From: Parageobacillus caldoxylosilyticus NBRC 107762
GTDB taxonomy: Bacteria > Bacillota > Bacilli > Bacillales > Anoxybacillaceae
Length of the DNA stretch: 61,814 nucleotides
Assembly: GCF_000632715.1 (NCBI RefSeq)
Contig: NZ_BAWO01000032.1
Span: forward strand, 1 to 61,814
Direction of reading: 5' to 3'
Below, piece after piece: positions 35,592 through 44,877 of this stretch. The position numbers and the translations under genes were made by a program. Position 1 is the stretch's first letter. Every line of letters starts with the position of its first letter. The notes beneath the pieces were generated by a model that saw nothing but the letters and a program-made list of their open reading frames with translations, was not told the origin of the DNA and ran no database searches.

Positions 35592-35625
35592 AGGAAAGGA
35601 ATCCATTTCCTTTCCTTTTTTGTTT
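35592..35625 (+). terminator. Terminator after the histidine kinase gene
   Basis: A 10-bp perfect stem AGGAAAGGAA / TTCCTTTCCT with a five-base loop followed by TTTTTTGTTTTT. It separates the regulatory pair from the ABC genes, so these probably have their own promoter controlled by the regulator. Confidence 0.88.
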
Positions 35626-35702
35626 TTAAACAAATTTTAAACTGTCTCGACACCTCATTTTAACCTTCTATTCCTATGATGGTGTTGCGAGGTGATGGAA
35701 GG

Positions 35703-36614
35703 ATGGAATATATCGTCGAAACTCATAATCTGACGAAACGATTTGGAAAGGAGATCGCCGTAAGCGCCCTGAACCTGAAAATTCCCAAAGGGGAAGTATA
35801 CGGGTTTTTGGGTCCGAACGGAGCGGGGAAATCGACAACTCTCCGGATGCTTCTAGGCCTCATGAGACCGACGGCTGGATCGGTCCGGATTTTTGGCAGA
35901 GACTTGAAAAAAGATCGGATTTCGATTCTTCGGAATGTTGGGTCATTGGTGGAAAGCCCGTCTTATTACTCCCACTTGACCTCCTATGAAAATTTGGAAG
36001 CCATGCGGAAAATCTTGGGCTCTCCCAAGGAAAAAATTGATGAAGTTCTGGAACTTGTCCACCTGAGTAAAGCAGCCGATAAAAAGGTAAAAGGCTTTTC
36101 TCTTGGGATGAAACAACGGTTGGGGATTGCGATGGCATTGTTGAACGATCCAAAATTGCTGATTCTGGATGAGCCGACAAACGGCCTCGACCCTTCAGGA
36201 ATCATTGAGATGCGGAATTTAATCAAGCGTTTACCGAAAGAAAAAGACATGACCGTGCTGATTTCAAGCCACTTGCTTTCTGAAATCGATCAAGTCGCGA
36301 CCTATGTCGGTGTCATTTCGAAGGGGAAGCTGATTTTCCAAGATTCCATTAAAGCAATGCGCAAAAAAGCCCAGCTGAAAATCCGATTAAAGGTGAGCGA
36401 CGCCAACAATGCATACCGTTCTTTGCTGGCAAAAGGAATAAAAACGGACTATCAGGATAACATCATTTATTTGTATGAACAGTCGGATGAAGCGGTCGCC
36501 GCAGTGGTCGAAATCCTCGTGGATGAAGGATACTCGGTTTACCGGGTGGAAGAAGAACATCAATCGCTGGAAGACATTTTCCTGAAGATGACCGCAGGTG
36601 GTGACGACAGATGA
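35703..36614 (+). CDS. ABC transporter ATPase (bacitracin/lantibiotic self-protection type)
   Basis: A 303-residue ATPase with Walker A GPNGAGKSTTLRMLLG, signature FSLGMKQRLGIAMALL (the degenerate LGMKQR form typical of BcrA/LanF), Walker B LLILDEPTNGLDPSG and SSHLLSEI. A C-terminal extension of about 90 residues is typical of this subfamily. Start at 35703 after GAGGTGAT; the frame begins nine codons earlier. The next gene overlaps by four bases. Confidence 0.92.
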   Translation: MEYIVETHNLTKRFGKEIAVSALNLKIPKGEVYGFLGPNGAGKSTTLRMLLGLMRPTAGSVRIFGRDLKKDRISILRNVGSLVESPSYYSHLTSYENLEAMRKILGSPKEKIDEVLELVHLSKAADKKVKGFSLGMKQRLGIAMALLNDPKLLILDEPTNGLDPSGIIEMRNLIKRLPKEKDMTVLISSHLLSEIDQVATYVGVISKGKLIFQDSIKAMRKKAQLKIRLKVSDANNAYRSLLAKGIKTDYQDNIIYLYEQSDEAVAAVVEILVDEGYSVYRVEEEHQSLEDIFLKMTAGGDDR

Positions 36615-37330
36615 TCGCGAAACTGCTTGCGACCGATTTTTTGAAAATCAAACGGAAAGGATTATGGTTTTTGACCGTCCTAGGTCCATTTGGTGTCGTC
36701 CTGCTGCAGTGGTTCAATTACGAGCTCGTCCCCGGCAGGAGAGAATGGCTCCTTCAAAGAAGCGATGATGACTGGCTGTTTTATTTGCAGAATGTCAACA
36801 GCTTCACGCCGCTTGCACTGGTACTCGGGATCACCATTTTGACATCCCTTGCAGCCAGTATCGAAAATGAAACGAATGCCTGGAAACAACTTGTCGCCTT
36901 GCCGGTATCGAAAATGGGGGTGTTTTTGTCCAAATTCACGGTATTGGCGTTCTTGTTGGCTGTCGCTTCGGTTCTATTATTCTTTTTCACATGGCTTCTA
37001 GGTATTTATTTGGATCTCGGTTCTGTCATACCGTACGCGGAAATCGCCAAATTCAGCTTCTACCCATATTTTGCATCGCTTCCTTTGTTGGCTTTGCACC
37101 TTTGGGTAGCAACCGTAAGCAATAACCAGGGGATTCCGATCTCCCTCGGAGTGGTTGGATTTTTGTTTACCTCCTACAGTTTTAAGTTGCCGGATTGGCT
37201 GCCATGGAAGTGGCCATCGTTGCAAAACCAATGGGATGAACCGCTCGTCAATGTCGTTTTGGGCATTTGTGTCGGTGTCATCCTTTATATCACCGGGATG
37301 CTGGATTTTGCACGAAGGGATGTGAAATGA
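36611..37330 (+). CDS. ABC-2 permease (LanE/MutE-like)
   Basis: A 239-residue membrane protein with six predicted helices and a GREWLLQRSDDDWLFYLQNV loop after helix 1 (quoted in part: REWLLQRSDDDWLFYLQ). ENETNAWKQLVALPVSKMGV is the conserved segment of lantibiotic immunity permeases. It overlaps the ATPase gene by ATGA and is immediately followed by a second permease. Confidence 0.88.
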   Translation: MIAKLLATDFLKIKRKGLWFLTVLGPFGVVLLQWFNYELVPGRREWLLQRSDDDWLFYLQNVNSFTPLALVLGITILTSLAASIENETNAWKQLVALPVSKMGVFLSKFTVLAFLLAVASVLLFFFTWLLGIYLDLGSVIPYAEIAKFSFYPYFASLPLLALHLWVATVSNNQGIPISLGVVGFLFTSYSFKLPDWLPWKWPSLQNQWDEPLVNVVLGICVGVILYITGMLDFARRDVK

Positions 37331-38074
37331 ATGATTTCTCTTTTGCAGTCGGAGTGGTTTAAGTTAAGAAAATCCAAATTCGTCTTCACCGCCATTTTGC
37401 TTGGTCCACTCATTACGTTTTTCTATGCACTGACGCTCCAGCCGGACAAATTCGGATTCGAAAAAATATTTTTGTGGGAATTTTTGATCGCGTTTACCAC
37501 GCTTCTTTACGCCTTGCATTTTTTGCCACTCACGACCGGCATCTTGGCTGGCCTCATCTGCCGGTATGAACATCAAAACGGAGGGTGGAAGCAACTGTTG
37601 GCCATGCCGGTGACAAGGAACCAGGTATTTCTCGCCAAATATACGATCCTCATCCTCATCGCCTTGACCATTCAATTGCTCTATTTGCTTGCTATTTGGA
37701 CTTCTGGAGTGCTGAAGGAGGCGGAGGAGCCGTTTCCTATGATGCTCCTTTGGAAAAGCATTTTTGGCGGCTGGATCGCGACGTTCCCTCTTCTTGCTTT
37801 GCAATTGTGGATGTCGATGCTTTTTAAAAGTTTCGCCGCGCCCTTTGCCGTGAACGTCGTTTTCACTTTGCCAGCCATTTTGGCAGTAAACTCGGAAAAA
37901 TTCGGACCATTATACCCTTGGGCACAGCCATTTTTGATGATGTATGTATCCGGGGATGCGGAAAATGATATATTCTTTGTCCCATGGGAACAAGTCTTAA
38001 CAGTGGTCGGCGGCAGCTTTCTCATTTTCTTCTTTGGCGGTCTGTTGTATTTCCGGCAAAAAGAAAATATCTAA
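37331..38074 (+). CDS. ABC-2 permease (LanG/MutG-like)
   Basis: A 247-residue membrane protein with six helices and RYEHQNGGWKQLLAMPVTRN, the same family segment as the preceding permease, so the two are paralogues making a heteromeric channel. Its ATG is directly next to the stop of the first permease. The set ATPase plus two permeases matches LanFEG or BcrAB-like exporters that remove peptide antibiotics from the membrane. No bacteriocin structural or biosynthetic gene was found near it. Confidence 0.88.
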   Translation: MISLLQSEWFKLRKSKFVFTAILLGPLITFFYALTLQPDKFGFEKIFLWEFLIAFTTLLYALHFLPLTTGILAGLICRYEHQNGGWKQLLAMPVTRNQVFLAKYTILILIALTIQLLYLLAIWTSGVLKEAEEPFPMMLLWKSIFGGWIATFPLLALQLWMSMLFKSFAAPFAVNVVFTLPAILAVNSEKFGPLYPWAQPFLMMYVSGDAENDIFFVPWEQVLTVVGGSFLIFFFGGLLYFRQKENI

Positions 38075-38107
38075 AAACAGCTAGTTTCCTTAATATTTTG
38101 GTGGCTC

Positions 38108-38347
38108 TTGTCCATAGTGAGAAAGCAAAAAGAAAATAATAAAGTAGATGAGTACATTAAGTTCAAAATAGATCGCTTTGTTTCTAGGACATTCATGTTT
38201 TCCATTATATTATTATTGGTTATCTTACTAATATCGAACTTTTTCTACCTATATGCCATTCGTGTGGATATATTAGTTTTTTATGTTGTGGCGACTATTT
38301 TTATTGCCTTTACTGGTGCAGGAAATATTATAAAGAAAAGCCAATGA
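38108..38347 (+). CDS. Small membrane protein
   Basis: A 79-residue frame with a charged N-terminus and two helices (about 30-50 and 54-72). The TTG start at 38108 lacks a clear ribosome site, a GTG at 38117 is an alternative. It ends in a hairpin terminator, and may be cotranscribed with the ABC permeases. No family recognised. Confidence 0.5.
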   Translation: MSIVRKQKENNKVDEYIKFKIDRFVSRTFMFSIILLLVILLISNFFYLYAIRVDILVFYVVATIFIAFTGAGNIIKKSQ

Positions 38348-38348
38348 A

Positions 38349-38388
38349 GAAGACCGGAGGTGTAAAAACCTTCGGTCTTCTTTGTTGC
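38349..38388 (+). terminator. Terminator of the ABC exporter operon
   Basis: GAAGACCGGAGG and CCTTCGGTCTTC form a 12-bp stem (one G-T pair), followed by TTTGTTG. Confidence 0.8.
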
Positions 38389-38554
38389 TTTCTATCCTAA
38401 GGCACAAATTGCCTTTGCTCCAAAATAGCAACCAACAGATACTTCATACAACCAACTGGTATTAAAACGGTCTTACATGTTATAATTAAACTGTCATATT
38501 TTTTTATAATTAGGAATAACATCCAAAATTCTTTTAAGAAATTAGGTGGAGTAA

Positions 38555-38827
38555 ATGAAAAATATTTACTCAATAATTTCTTTTGTTTTTTTAGTACTCA
38601 GTATTCTACCTTTTCTATTATTAAACATAAAATATGAATACGCTCCTTTAGCAACGTTTGGTCAAAAAGGACCTATAGGATTATTCATACCTATTTTTTA
38701 TAGTTTTATTAGTTTAATTTTTGCACTGTTATCAAAACGTGGGATTTTACTTATTTTTAGTTTGATTTTCTTATTATTAAATATTGGTTTGCTTTTAATT
38801 GGTGCGTTCGGTTTCAAAAATCCTTAA
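38555..38827 (+). CDS. Small membrane protein
   Basis: A 90-residue AT-rich gene with three hydrophobic segments (5-25, 42-62, 65-85) and a short outside loop EYAPLATFGQKGPIG. A good ribosome site AGGTGGAG precedes the ATG. Base composition differs from the GC-richer ABC module just upstream. No family recognised. Confidence 0.7.
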   Translation: MKNIYSIISFVFLVLSILPFLLLNIKYEYAPLATFGQKGPIGLFIPIFYSFISLIFALLSKRGILLIFSLIFLLLNIGLLLIGAFGFKNP

Positions 38828-38925
38828 AGGTAATAACAGTATTTTAACTATAAATATTTAACTCCATTAGTAGAATCCTTAAACAAATTGGTTAATTTTA
38901 CTGTTCAAAAAGCGAGTGAATAAAA

Positions 38926-40188
38926 TTGCCGAAAAGATTAGGACGTAATTTCTATCATTTACTTATAGCTGTATCCTTTTCCACTTTTGGTGATGGACTG
39001 ACGTTACTGGCTATGCCTTGGTTAGCATCTACGATTACATCTAATACATTTTTCGTTTCGCTGGTTTCTGCCTCGATGACTTTACCTTGGTTATTATTCA
39101 GTTTATACATAGGAGCCCTCATTGATTATTATCCAAAAAAGAAATTAATGATTTTAGCAGCCATTATTAGAATAATAGTGTTGATTGCACTAAATGTAAG
39201 TATTTTGTTCAAAATAATAAGCATCCCTCTGTTAATTCTCGCAGCATTTCTCATCGGAATAACAAAAGTAGTATTTGACAGTACGGCTCAAACATTAGTT
39301 CCCTCTATAGTTTCAAAAGATATTTTAGAGAAAGCTAACGGTTATATAATGACTTCAAGACTAACTATGAGTGATGTGGTAGGACGGTCCATAGGCGGAA
39401 TCCTGATTAGTTTTGGAATATTTATCCCCTTTGCTCTCGATATTATTTCACTTCTAGCCACTATCCCTTTTTTATTTTTATTAAAGACAACAGCTAGTTT
39501 GAAAAGTCATGCTTTAAATAAAAAGAGTAAGTTAGATATTCTTGAAGGAGTAAAATTTGTTTGGAAAAACCAATTATTGTTGACTTTGGCTTTAATGGGG
39601 ATTGGAATTACTCTCATGTTCACCTCTACGTTGGCCATACAAGTTTTTTATGTGAAAGAGATATTAAAGCTAGACTCCTCTGGCTTTGGACTGTTAATAG
39701 CCGTTGGCACTATTGGAAGCATTATTGGTAGCCAAAGTATATCGTTATTGAAAAATAAATTCGGTTTTAACGCCACCATTTTAACGTCGCTATTAATGAT
39801 GGGATTTACACTTGGAAGTGTTGGATTAACAAGCAATCCGTTTATTGTTGGAATTCTTTATTTTATTGCCAGCTTTTTTATTGTAACTTTCAATATTTGT
39901 AACTTATCATTGCGCCAGAGAATAATCCCTGATAATAAATTAGGTAGGGTAAGTGGAGTCTTTCAATTACTATCTTGGGGAATGAGTCCATTAGGCATGT
40001 TGCTTGGAGGAGGAATTGTAAATCTGGCGGAAAAATATGTGAGTAGAGATATCGCTTTAAGAATTCCTAACATCTCCTTAGGAATTGTTTATTCTGTGTT
40101 ATTTGTAGTCTTATTCATTGCTTTAAAGAAATTTAACAAAGAACTTCTAATGAATAATTTGAGAAACAAGCAAGCTAAGCCGAATTAA
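38926..40188 (+). CDS. MFS efflux transporter (MefA-like)
   Basis: A 420-residue, 12-helix transporter. The N-terminus FYHLLIAVSFSTFGDGLTLL with the FGDGLT motif, DYYPKKKLMIL in loop 2-3, and FDSTAQTLVPSIV in loop 4-5 fit the macrolide-efflux MFS branch common in Firmicutes. TTG start at 38926 with weak GAGTGA upstream. Very AT-rich, like the preceding small gene, which suggests recent acquisition. The substrate is unproven. Confidence 0.83.
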   Translation: MPKRLGRNFYHLLIAVSFSTFGDGLTLLAMPWLASTITSNTFFVSLVSASMTLPWLLFSLYIGALIDYYPKKKLMILAAIIRIIVLIALNVSILFKIISIPLLILAAFLIGITKVVFDSTAQTLVPSIVSKDILEKANGYIMTSRLTMSDVVGRSIGGILISFGIFIPFALDIISLLATIPFLFLLKTTASLKSHALNKKSKLDILEGVKFVWKNQLLLTLALMGIGITLMFTSTLAIQVFYVKEILKLDSSGFGLLIAVGTIGSIIGSQSISLLKNKFGFNATILTSLLMMGFTLGSVGLTSNPFIVGILYFIASFFIVTFNICNLSLRQRIIPDNKLGRVSGVFQLLSWGMSPLGMLLGGGIVNLAEKYVSRDIALRIPNISLGIVYSVLFVVLFIALKKFNKELLMNNLRNKQAKPN

Positions 40189-40540
40189 AATGAAAGTCCG
40201 CCTTGACCACCGTCGTTCTGTTATGAAGCGCATCTCCTACAAGTATCTTTTGATGTACGAATGATGAAAAAAGAACTACAATATTATGTAGTTATATACG
40301 CTAATTTATGTTAGAGTGGTAGCGTGTGCAAATAGGTCGCATTCTAGCGATTGGGTAAAATCCCCTCTCCGTTCAGTAAACTTAGCCAATCGGAAAATAA
40401 AGTTTCTTTTTACTCAATTTCCAGGATGCAATTGTACAAATATCCGATATGAATTACGATGGATATAAGAGAATCCATGTAATTTTTTAACTCTCTATCC
40501 ATTCATTTTAAAAACTCATGTTAATTAAGCAGAGGGAGAT
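40189..40540. other. Intergenic stretch
   Basis: AT-rich DNA between the MFS gene and the IS256 relic. No gene or convincing element was seen. Confidence 0.5.
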
Positions 40541-40544
40541 TGGG

Positions 40545-40690
40545 CCGTCTTTGACTTAAGGAAGCGCTGGTTAAATGGGATAAGAAGACACCAAAGGCCA
40601 TGGCAATCCTCGAAGAATGATTGCCATGGCCGTACCGGACTATCCCAATCGTTATCGGTACACCTACGACACCTACGCACAACAAACTTT
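40545..40690 (+). mobile_element. IS256-type transposase remnant
   Basis: One frame reads KEALVKWDKKTPKAMAILEE then a stop and PYR-like sequence, matching the C-terminal part of IS256/Mutator-family transposases. A perfect 13-bp inverted repeat GGCCATGGCAATC lies inside it (40596-40608 and 40619-40631). Too short to be active; the ends are not defined. Confidence 0.5.
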
Positions 40691-40691
40691 G

Positions 40692-40998
40692 TTAAAATTT
40701 CGGCAGCGCCTCCACAGCATTCTCCAAATTGCTATAACTGTCTTTTAAGTATCGAGATGTTGTGGCGATGTTACTGTGACCGGCGAGCCTCCGCACTTTC
40801 TTGATGTCATTGTTCGTTGCTTTTAACATCCACTTACAAAACGTATGCCGGAACATATGAGGGGTTAGCTTTTTGTTCGACAGACTGTAGCTTTCAATCA
40901 TTCCCTGAATGCCTCGAACAGAAAACTTTAAGGAGCGCTGGCTGTAAAAGACTTATGGCGATGCGGCCACATGTGGTTTCTTTTTTGCCATTTCCGCG
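40692..40998 (-). pseudogene. Tyrosine recombinase C-terminal fragment (copy 1)
   Basis: A 69-residue frame with LTPHMFRHTFCKWMLKATNN, AGHSNIATTSRYLK: the HxxR, GH and Tyr residues of the XerC/D-type catalytic core. The next 90 bp continue the match to the second copy at 42329-42645 but are frameshifted (the corresponding YVFYSQRSPKF stretch is broken). The N-terminal core arginine is lost. Confidence 0.75.
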
Positions 40999-41126
40999 CG
41001 AGACTAAATAATCTCGCGATCCCGTCGGTATTTATGCGTGGGATATTGTGGAATAAATCCAGTAAAAAAGTGGATAACTGACTTGTATAATAGGGGTATC
41101 ACTTGATATTTTTGGGGACATGTTTT

Positions 41127-41534
41127 ATGCCTACCTTTCAGTTTGGAACGACAGTGATTGAGTATACATTGCAGCAAGTGAAAGGGAAAGAGGATATTTC
41201 GATTGTGGTAGAGTGGATGGAGGGAGTGACGGTGACATCTCCCGGCCATTTGGGTCAAGAGGAGATCGATCACATTTTACGGAAAAAAGCTCCGTAGATT
41301 TTAGATAAATGGAGTTCACTGAATGAAATTAAGCAGCCGCCTGCTCCATTAGAATTTGTCAGCGGAGAAAAATTGCCGTATTTAGGGCGTCATTATCGCA
41401 TCAAGGTGAAACAATGTCAGAACATCGATCAGGTGAAGATCGTTTTTCATCAAGGAAAGTTTTATATTGAAACGCCTACGTCTTCTAATCAGCCGGAGCA
41501 CGCGCTGATGATTCGAGAGGCATTAAAAGGATGA
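41127..41534 (+). pseudogene. YgjP-like metallopeptidase, truncated with nonsense codon
   Basis: The frame MPTFQFGTTVIEYTLQQVK...HILRKKAP stops at a TAG (41296-41298) and continues ILDKWSSLNEIKQPPAPLEF, FVSGEKLPYLGRHYRIKV, REALKG. Intact YgjP (DUF45/SprT-like) proteins have KKAPWILDKW here, so a TGG-to-TAG change explains the stop. The zinc-binding HExxH half is absent. Confidence 0.7.
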
Positions 41535-41637
41535 AAGCAGGCGGAAAAAGCCTGCTTCATATCATACATGCAGTGGTTTCCATATCCGTTCCCTTCGCAA
41601 CTGCTTATAACAGGCTTGTACGTTGGGAGTCCCCAAA

Positions 41638-42117
41638 TTACCCCCCGTAATAAAATCCGGTTTCCTTCAGTGTCAGCGGATCGCCTTCTCGATGCACACC
41701 CGCATTGATTACTTCGCCCACATAAATATAGTGATCGCCTTTTTCTACTTTTTCGACGACTTTGCACTCAAAGAAACTGAGCGCATCTTTAAAAATCGGG
41801 CATCCTGTTTCTTCGGTATAGAATTCGTACCCTGCCAGCTTATTTCCTTCCGGTTCTAAAGATTTAAAGAAAGCGGTGACCATATCCTTTTGGCCCGTTT
41901 CTAAAATATTGACGCTAAATACGCCACTTTTGGCAATTTGCTCTTGGGAACGAGTGCCTACTTTCACTGCAACCGCTACCAATGGAGGATTAAAAGACGT
42001 TTGTGTCAGCCAGTTTCCCGCAAAAGCATTGGCAGCACCATTTTCATCTTTTGTGCCGACAATGTATAAACCGTATGTAATTCCGCGTAAAGCCGTTTTT
42101 TTCGCCTTGGCGTCCAT
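41638..42117 (-). CDS. Flavin reductase family protein
   Basis: A 159-residue FMN-binding split-barrel protein of the flavin reductase (DIM6/NTAB) family: GLYIVGTKDENGAANAFAGNW, LVAVAVKVGTRSQEQIAKSG, FSVNILE, and a C-terminal HYIYVGEVINAGVHREGDP with the conserved GEV and histidine. It transfers electrons between NAD(P)H or another donor and flavin. It is an intact gene between two copies of a broken recombinase. GGAGGAG lies before the ATG. Confidence 0.88.
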   Translation of the reverse strand: MDAKAKKTALRGITYGLYIVGTKDENGAANAFAGNWLTQTSFNPPLVAVAVKVGTRSQEQIAKSGVFSVNILETGQKDMVTAFFKSLEPEGNKLAGYEFYTEETGCPIFKDALSFFECKVVEKVEKGDHYIYVGEVINAGVHREGDPLTLKETGFYYGG

Positions 42118-42328
42118 GTATGGAACTCCTCCTTCCGTAAAAATCGCGTTTTTCAGTTGTGTAGATGTTCTATTTCCATTTTATCCAAGTTAATAATATA
42201 TGTCCATCTTTTCATTTTTAGGAGACAAAGGAGATTTCACAACTTAGAATACAGCGGCCAAACTTTTCTATATAGTCTCTAAATGTACTTGGACAGCTCC
42301 GATGCTAAAACTGTCATCCATCTTGATG

Positions 42329-42955
42329 TTAAAATTTCGGCAACGCCTCTAACGCATCCGCCAGATCGCTATAGCTGTCTTTTAAGTATCGGGACGTTGT
42401 GGCGATATTGCTGTGGCCGGCGAGCCTCCGTACTTTCTCGATGTCATTGTTCGTCGCCTTTAGCATCCACTTACAAAACGTATGCCGGAACATATGAGGG
42501 GTTAGCTTTTTGTTCGGCAGGCTGTAGCTTTCAATCATTCGCTGGATGCCCCGGACAGAAAATTTCGGCGAGCGCTGGCTGTAAAAGACGTATGGTGACT
42601 CGGCGACATGCGGCTTCTTTTTCGCCATTTCCGCGCGAAACTTGAGCCAATCCTCGAGTTCTGCCAACAAGATGTTCGAGATCGGCACCGTTCTTACCTT
42701 CATCCCTTTTCCCACGATCCGAATTCGCTTCATCTCTAAATCTAAGTCCGTTAATTTCAAATTTGATAACTCTTCTACCCGCAATCCCGCATAGGTAAGC
42801 AAGTACACCACCGCGCGGTCGCGGCGATATTTCTCTTCGGGATCCACTCCTCTGCTGCGAACCGGTTTTTTCCGCATCCGATGCAATAAGTCCTCGAATT
42901 CTTCTTCTGTGAGCCACATGATTTTTTCGTTGTCTTCATCGGCCGATTTTAAATC
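42329..42955 (-). pseudogene. Tyrosine recombinase, N-terminally truncated (copy 2)
   Basis: At least 196 residues covering most of the catalytic domain: LTYAGLRVEELSNLKLTDLD (first Arg), RTVPIS, HMFRHTFCKWMLKATNN, AGHSNIATTSRYLK (Tyr). The frame runs upstream to about 42955, where homology stops abruptly in a YVTN-type sequence on the other strand. The N-terminal SAM-like core-binding domain is missing, so it is probably inactive. Confidence 0.75.
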
Positions 42956-42956
42956 C

Positions 42957-43121
42957 TGGATGTCGCCATTACCCCAGATGGAACTCGTGCTTATGTTACC
43001 AATTATGGTGCCGGTACTGTATCAGTCATTAACACCTCAACCAACACAGTCATCGGAGCACCTATACCGGTTGGATCCCCCACTCCTTTTGGTATTGCGA
43101 TTACGCCGAGTGGTATTTAAA
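42957..43121 (+). pseudogene. YVTN beta-propeller fragment
   Basis: One open stretch reads DVAITPDGTRAYVTNYGAGT, VSVINTSTNTVIGAPIPVG, PFGIAITPSGI then stops. This is a single blade-plus of a YVTN-type surface beta-propeller. It has no start or signal and abuts the recombinase fragment. Confidence 0.6.
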
Positions 43122-43186
43122 CACATTTCCCGTACTAAATCTAAAATTATTTTCAAAAGCTTTATAAATAATAGGAGTGAATTAAA

Positions 43187-43327
43187 TTGAAAAAAGAAGA
43201 AATTCAAACCATTATTGAAAAAGAATTAGAACAAAATCCAGAAATAACAAGCATTGATATTGCCAAAAAACATCGAATTCCCTTAGCCATTGTTGAACTA
43301 TTGAAAAGAAAAATAAAAAATCAATGA
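43187..43327 (+). CDS. Small helix-turn-helix-like protein
   Basis: A 46-residue frame with TTG start and AGGAGTG upstream: MKKEEIQTIIEKELEQ, then SIDIAKKHRIPLAIVELLKRK, which looks like a helix-turn-helix. It is too short to assign; may be a remnant or a real small regulator. Confidence 0.4.
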   Translation: MKKEEIQTIIEKELEQNPEITSIDIAKKHRIPLAIVELLKRKIKNQ

Positions 43328-43451
43328 AACAGTTTCTTATATTTTAAGATTCCTAGCTTTAACTTCTAAAAACAATTTCCGCCCTCCAACATACTATTTT
43401 GGTGTATAGAACTTTCGATAACGCTGATTATATTGCATTCCAAACTGCTCA

Positions 43452-43679
43452 ATGAATCAGCACCGTTTGATCGAAGCTGGAGCAAAAAATGTTCATTTAT
43501 CCTTATTTGATGATGTGCATGACACTACAGGCTTGTACAAAAATGCAGATGGTACACCATATCAATACAATGGACATTGGTCATGGATTTATGTATATAA
43601 CAACGAATATGTAACAACAATTAATGGCAAAACAACAACAATTATGGAATGGTTGGCTGCCCAGTCATTAAATAAATAG
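43452..43679 (+). pseudogene. C-terminal piece of an alpha/beta-hydrolase (esterase/peptidase)
   Basis: The 75-residue frame has RLIEAGAKNVHLSLFDDVHD with the histidine expected of the catalytic triad and GHWSWIYVYNN and TIMEWLAAQS at the end, as in secreted esterase/prolyl-oligopeptidase-like proteins. The nucleophile part is missing and there is no ribosome site. Confidence 0.5.
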
Positions 43680-43892
43680 ATTCATCACAAACTGGTGATA
43701 CAGCATAAGCTTATTTTATCTGCTCCATAAATTATATGGAGAACTTTATTCTAAATAGTGTGGAAAAAACTACGAAATCCAACGCATTAAACAAGTCATT
43801 CAGGAGGATGAGGGCAAAGGAAACGTGCATAAACCAGGAAAGATTGTTAAACAATAATAACGCTCACCAAAGATATATGATGAGGTGATTGA

Positions 43893-44438
43893 ATGAAAGT
43901 ATGGTCTAAGTTTTTAATCTGTATATGTTTGCTGTTTACGTTTCATTTACCTGTTCAGGCGCATAATATTACCATTCCAAAACAAGCAGTAAATATCAAG
44001 CGTGTCGCAAACTTAAAGGATTTAGTAAGAGGCTCAACATTAATTGCTTATGGTTGGTTCGATACTTCTTTTCAGAAACAGCCGTTAAATAAGTCTGTAC
44101 AAGGTGGGCAGCTCGTCAATTTTGTACAAAGCTTTCATGTCGACAAATATTTAAAGGGAACCGGCGGAAAAATCATCAACGTGTTATCAACCGGTATTGA
44201 ACCCCTTCCTGATCCTTTACATCCTCTCAACAAAGTTTATCCAGGACCGATGGCTGAGGGTCGATATGTTTGCTTTCTAAAACCTGTTCCAGGAACAAAA
44301 TTGTATACCATTGTCGGGGGATGGCAAGGAGTCTACCCTGTTTACGAAGGAAAAACCATTTCCTTGAAAGAAGAAGGTTTTCCAGAGTTAAATCAATTAA
44401 CGCTTAGACAATTTGAAGCAAAAATCAAGTCCCGCTAA
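43893..44438 (+). CDS. Secreted protein of unknown function
   Basis: A 181-residue protein with a clear signal peptide (residues 1-23, cleavage near VQAHN). The mature part has LVRGSTLIAYGWFDTSFQKQ, VQSFHVDKYLKGTGGKIINV and VGGWQGVYPVYEGKTISL. The VDKYLKG...V pattern resembles small exported beta-rich proteins of Bacillus, but I cannot name a family. GAGGTGAT ribosome site; its own terminator follows. One of the few intact genes in this decayed stretch. Confidence 0.75.
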   Translation: MKVWSKFLICICLLFTFHLPVQAHNITIPKQAVNIKRVANLKDLVRGSTLIAYGWFDTSFQKQPLNKSVQGGQLVNFVQSFHVDKYLKGTGGKIINVLSTGIEPLPDPLHPLNKVYPGPMAEGRYVCFLKPVPGTKLYTIVGGWQGVYPVYEGKTISLKEEGFPELNQLTLRQFEAKIKSR

Positions 44439-44452
44439 ATACTGGACACAGA

Positions 44453-44484
44453 AAAGATAGGCGGCAGGCCTATCTTTTCACAAT
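44453..44484. terminator. Hairpin terminator after secreted protein gene
   Basis: GAAAAGATAGGC and GCCTATCTTTTC form a 12-bp perfect stem with a five-base loop. Confidence 0.8.
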
Positions 44485-44639
44485 AGATGCAGCAAACTTC
44501 CTTCATACATAATAAAACAGAAAATAAATAAAAAGATGATTGTAAAACCTATTCATTTTCCATTTACATCATTCATCTGATAACATTTTTTCGCCCATCC
44601 TTATTTTCTCACGTCTCGATGAACTACAACATCTTTTAT

Positions 44640-44818
44640 ATATGCTCTAAAGTGACTGTTCTAGCAAATCCTACAAGACAATCTCATTGCCATACTCCAA
44701 CAGCAATATTTGAATTCAGTATTTTTGCAATATCTTTCTCGCTGTACTCAGGCCACCATCCGGCGTTGTTAAAAAGCTCTTTTACAGCACGAGGAGGAAT
44801 AGGTTGGTCTTTATGTAA
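44640..44818 (-). pseudogene. GNAT acetyltransferase N-terminal remnant
   Basis: Minus-strand frame HKDQPIPPRAVKELFNNAGW, WPEYSEKDIAKILNSNIAVG, VWQ-stop-DCLVGFARTVT follows the first strands and helices of GNAT enzymes (usual form: W.GD.LVGFAR). A TGA interrupts it and the acetyl-CoA binding part is missing. Confidence 0.5.
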
Positions 44819-44877
44819 CCTTGTCTGTTTACTCCTTAATAGTTATGTGAACACGAAAATGTTAGTGGTTTCATTCT

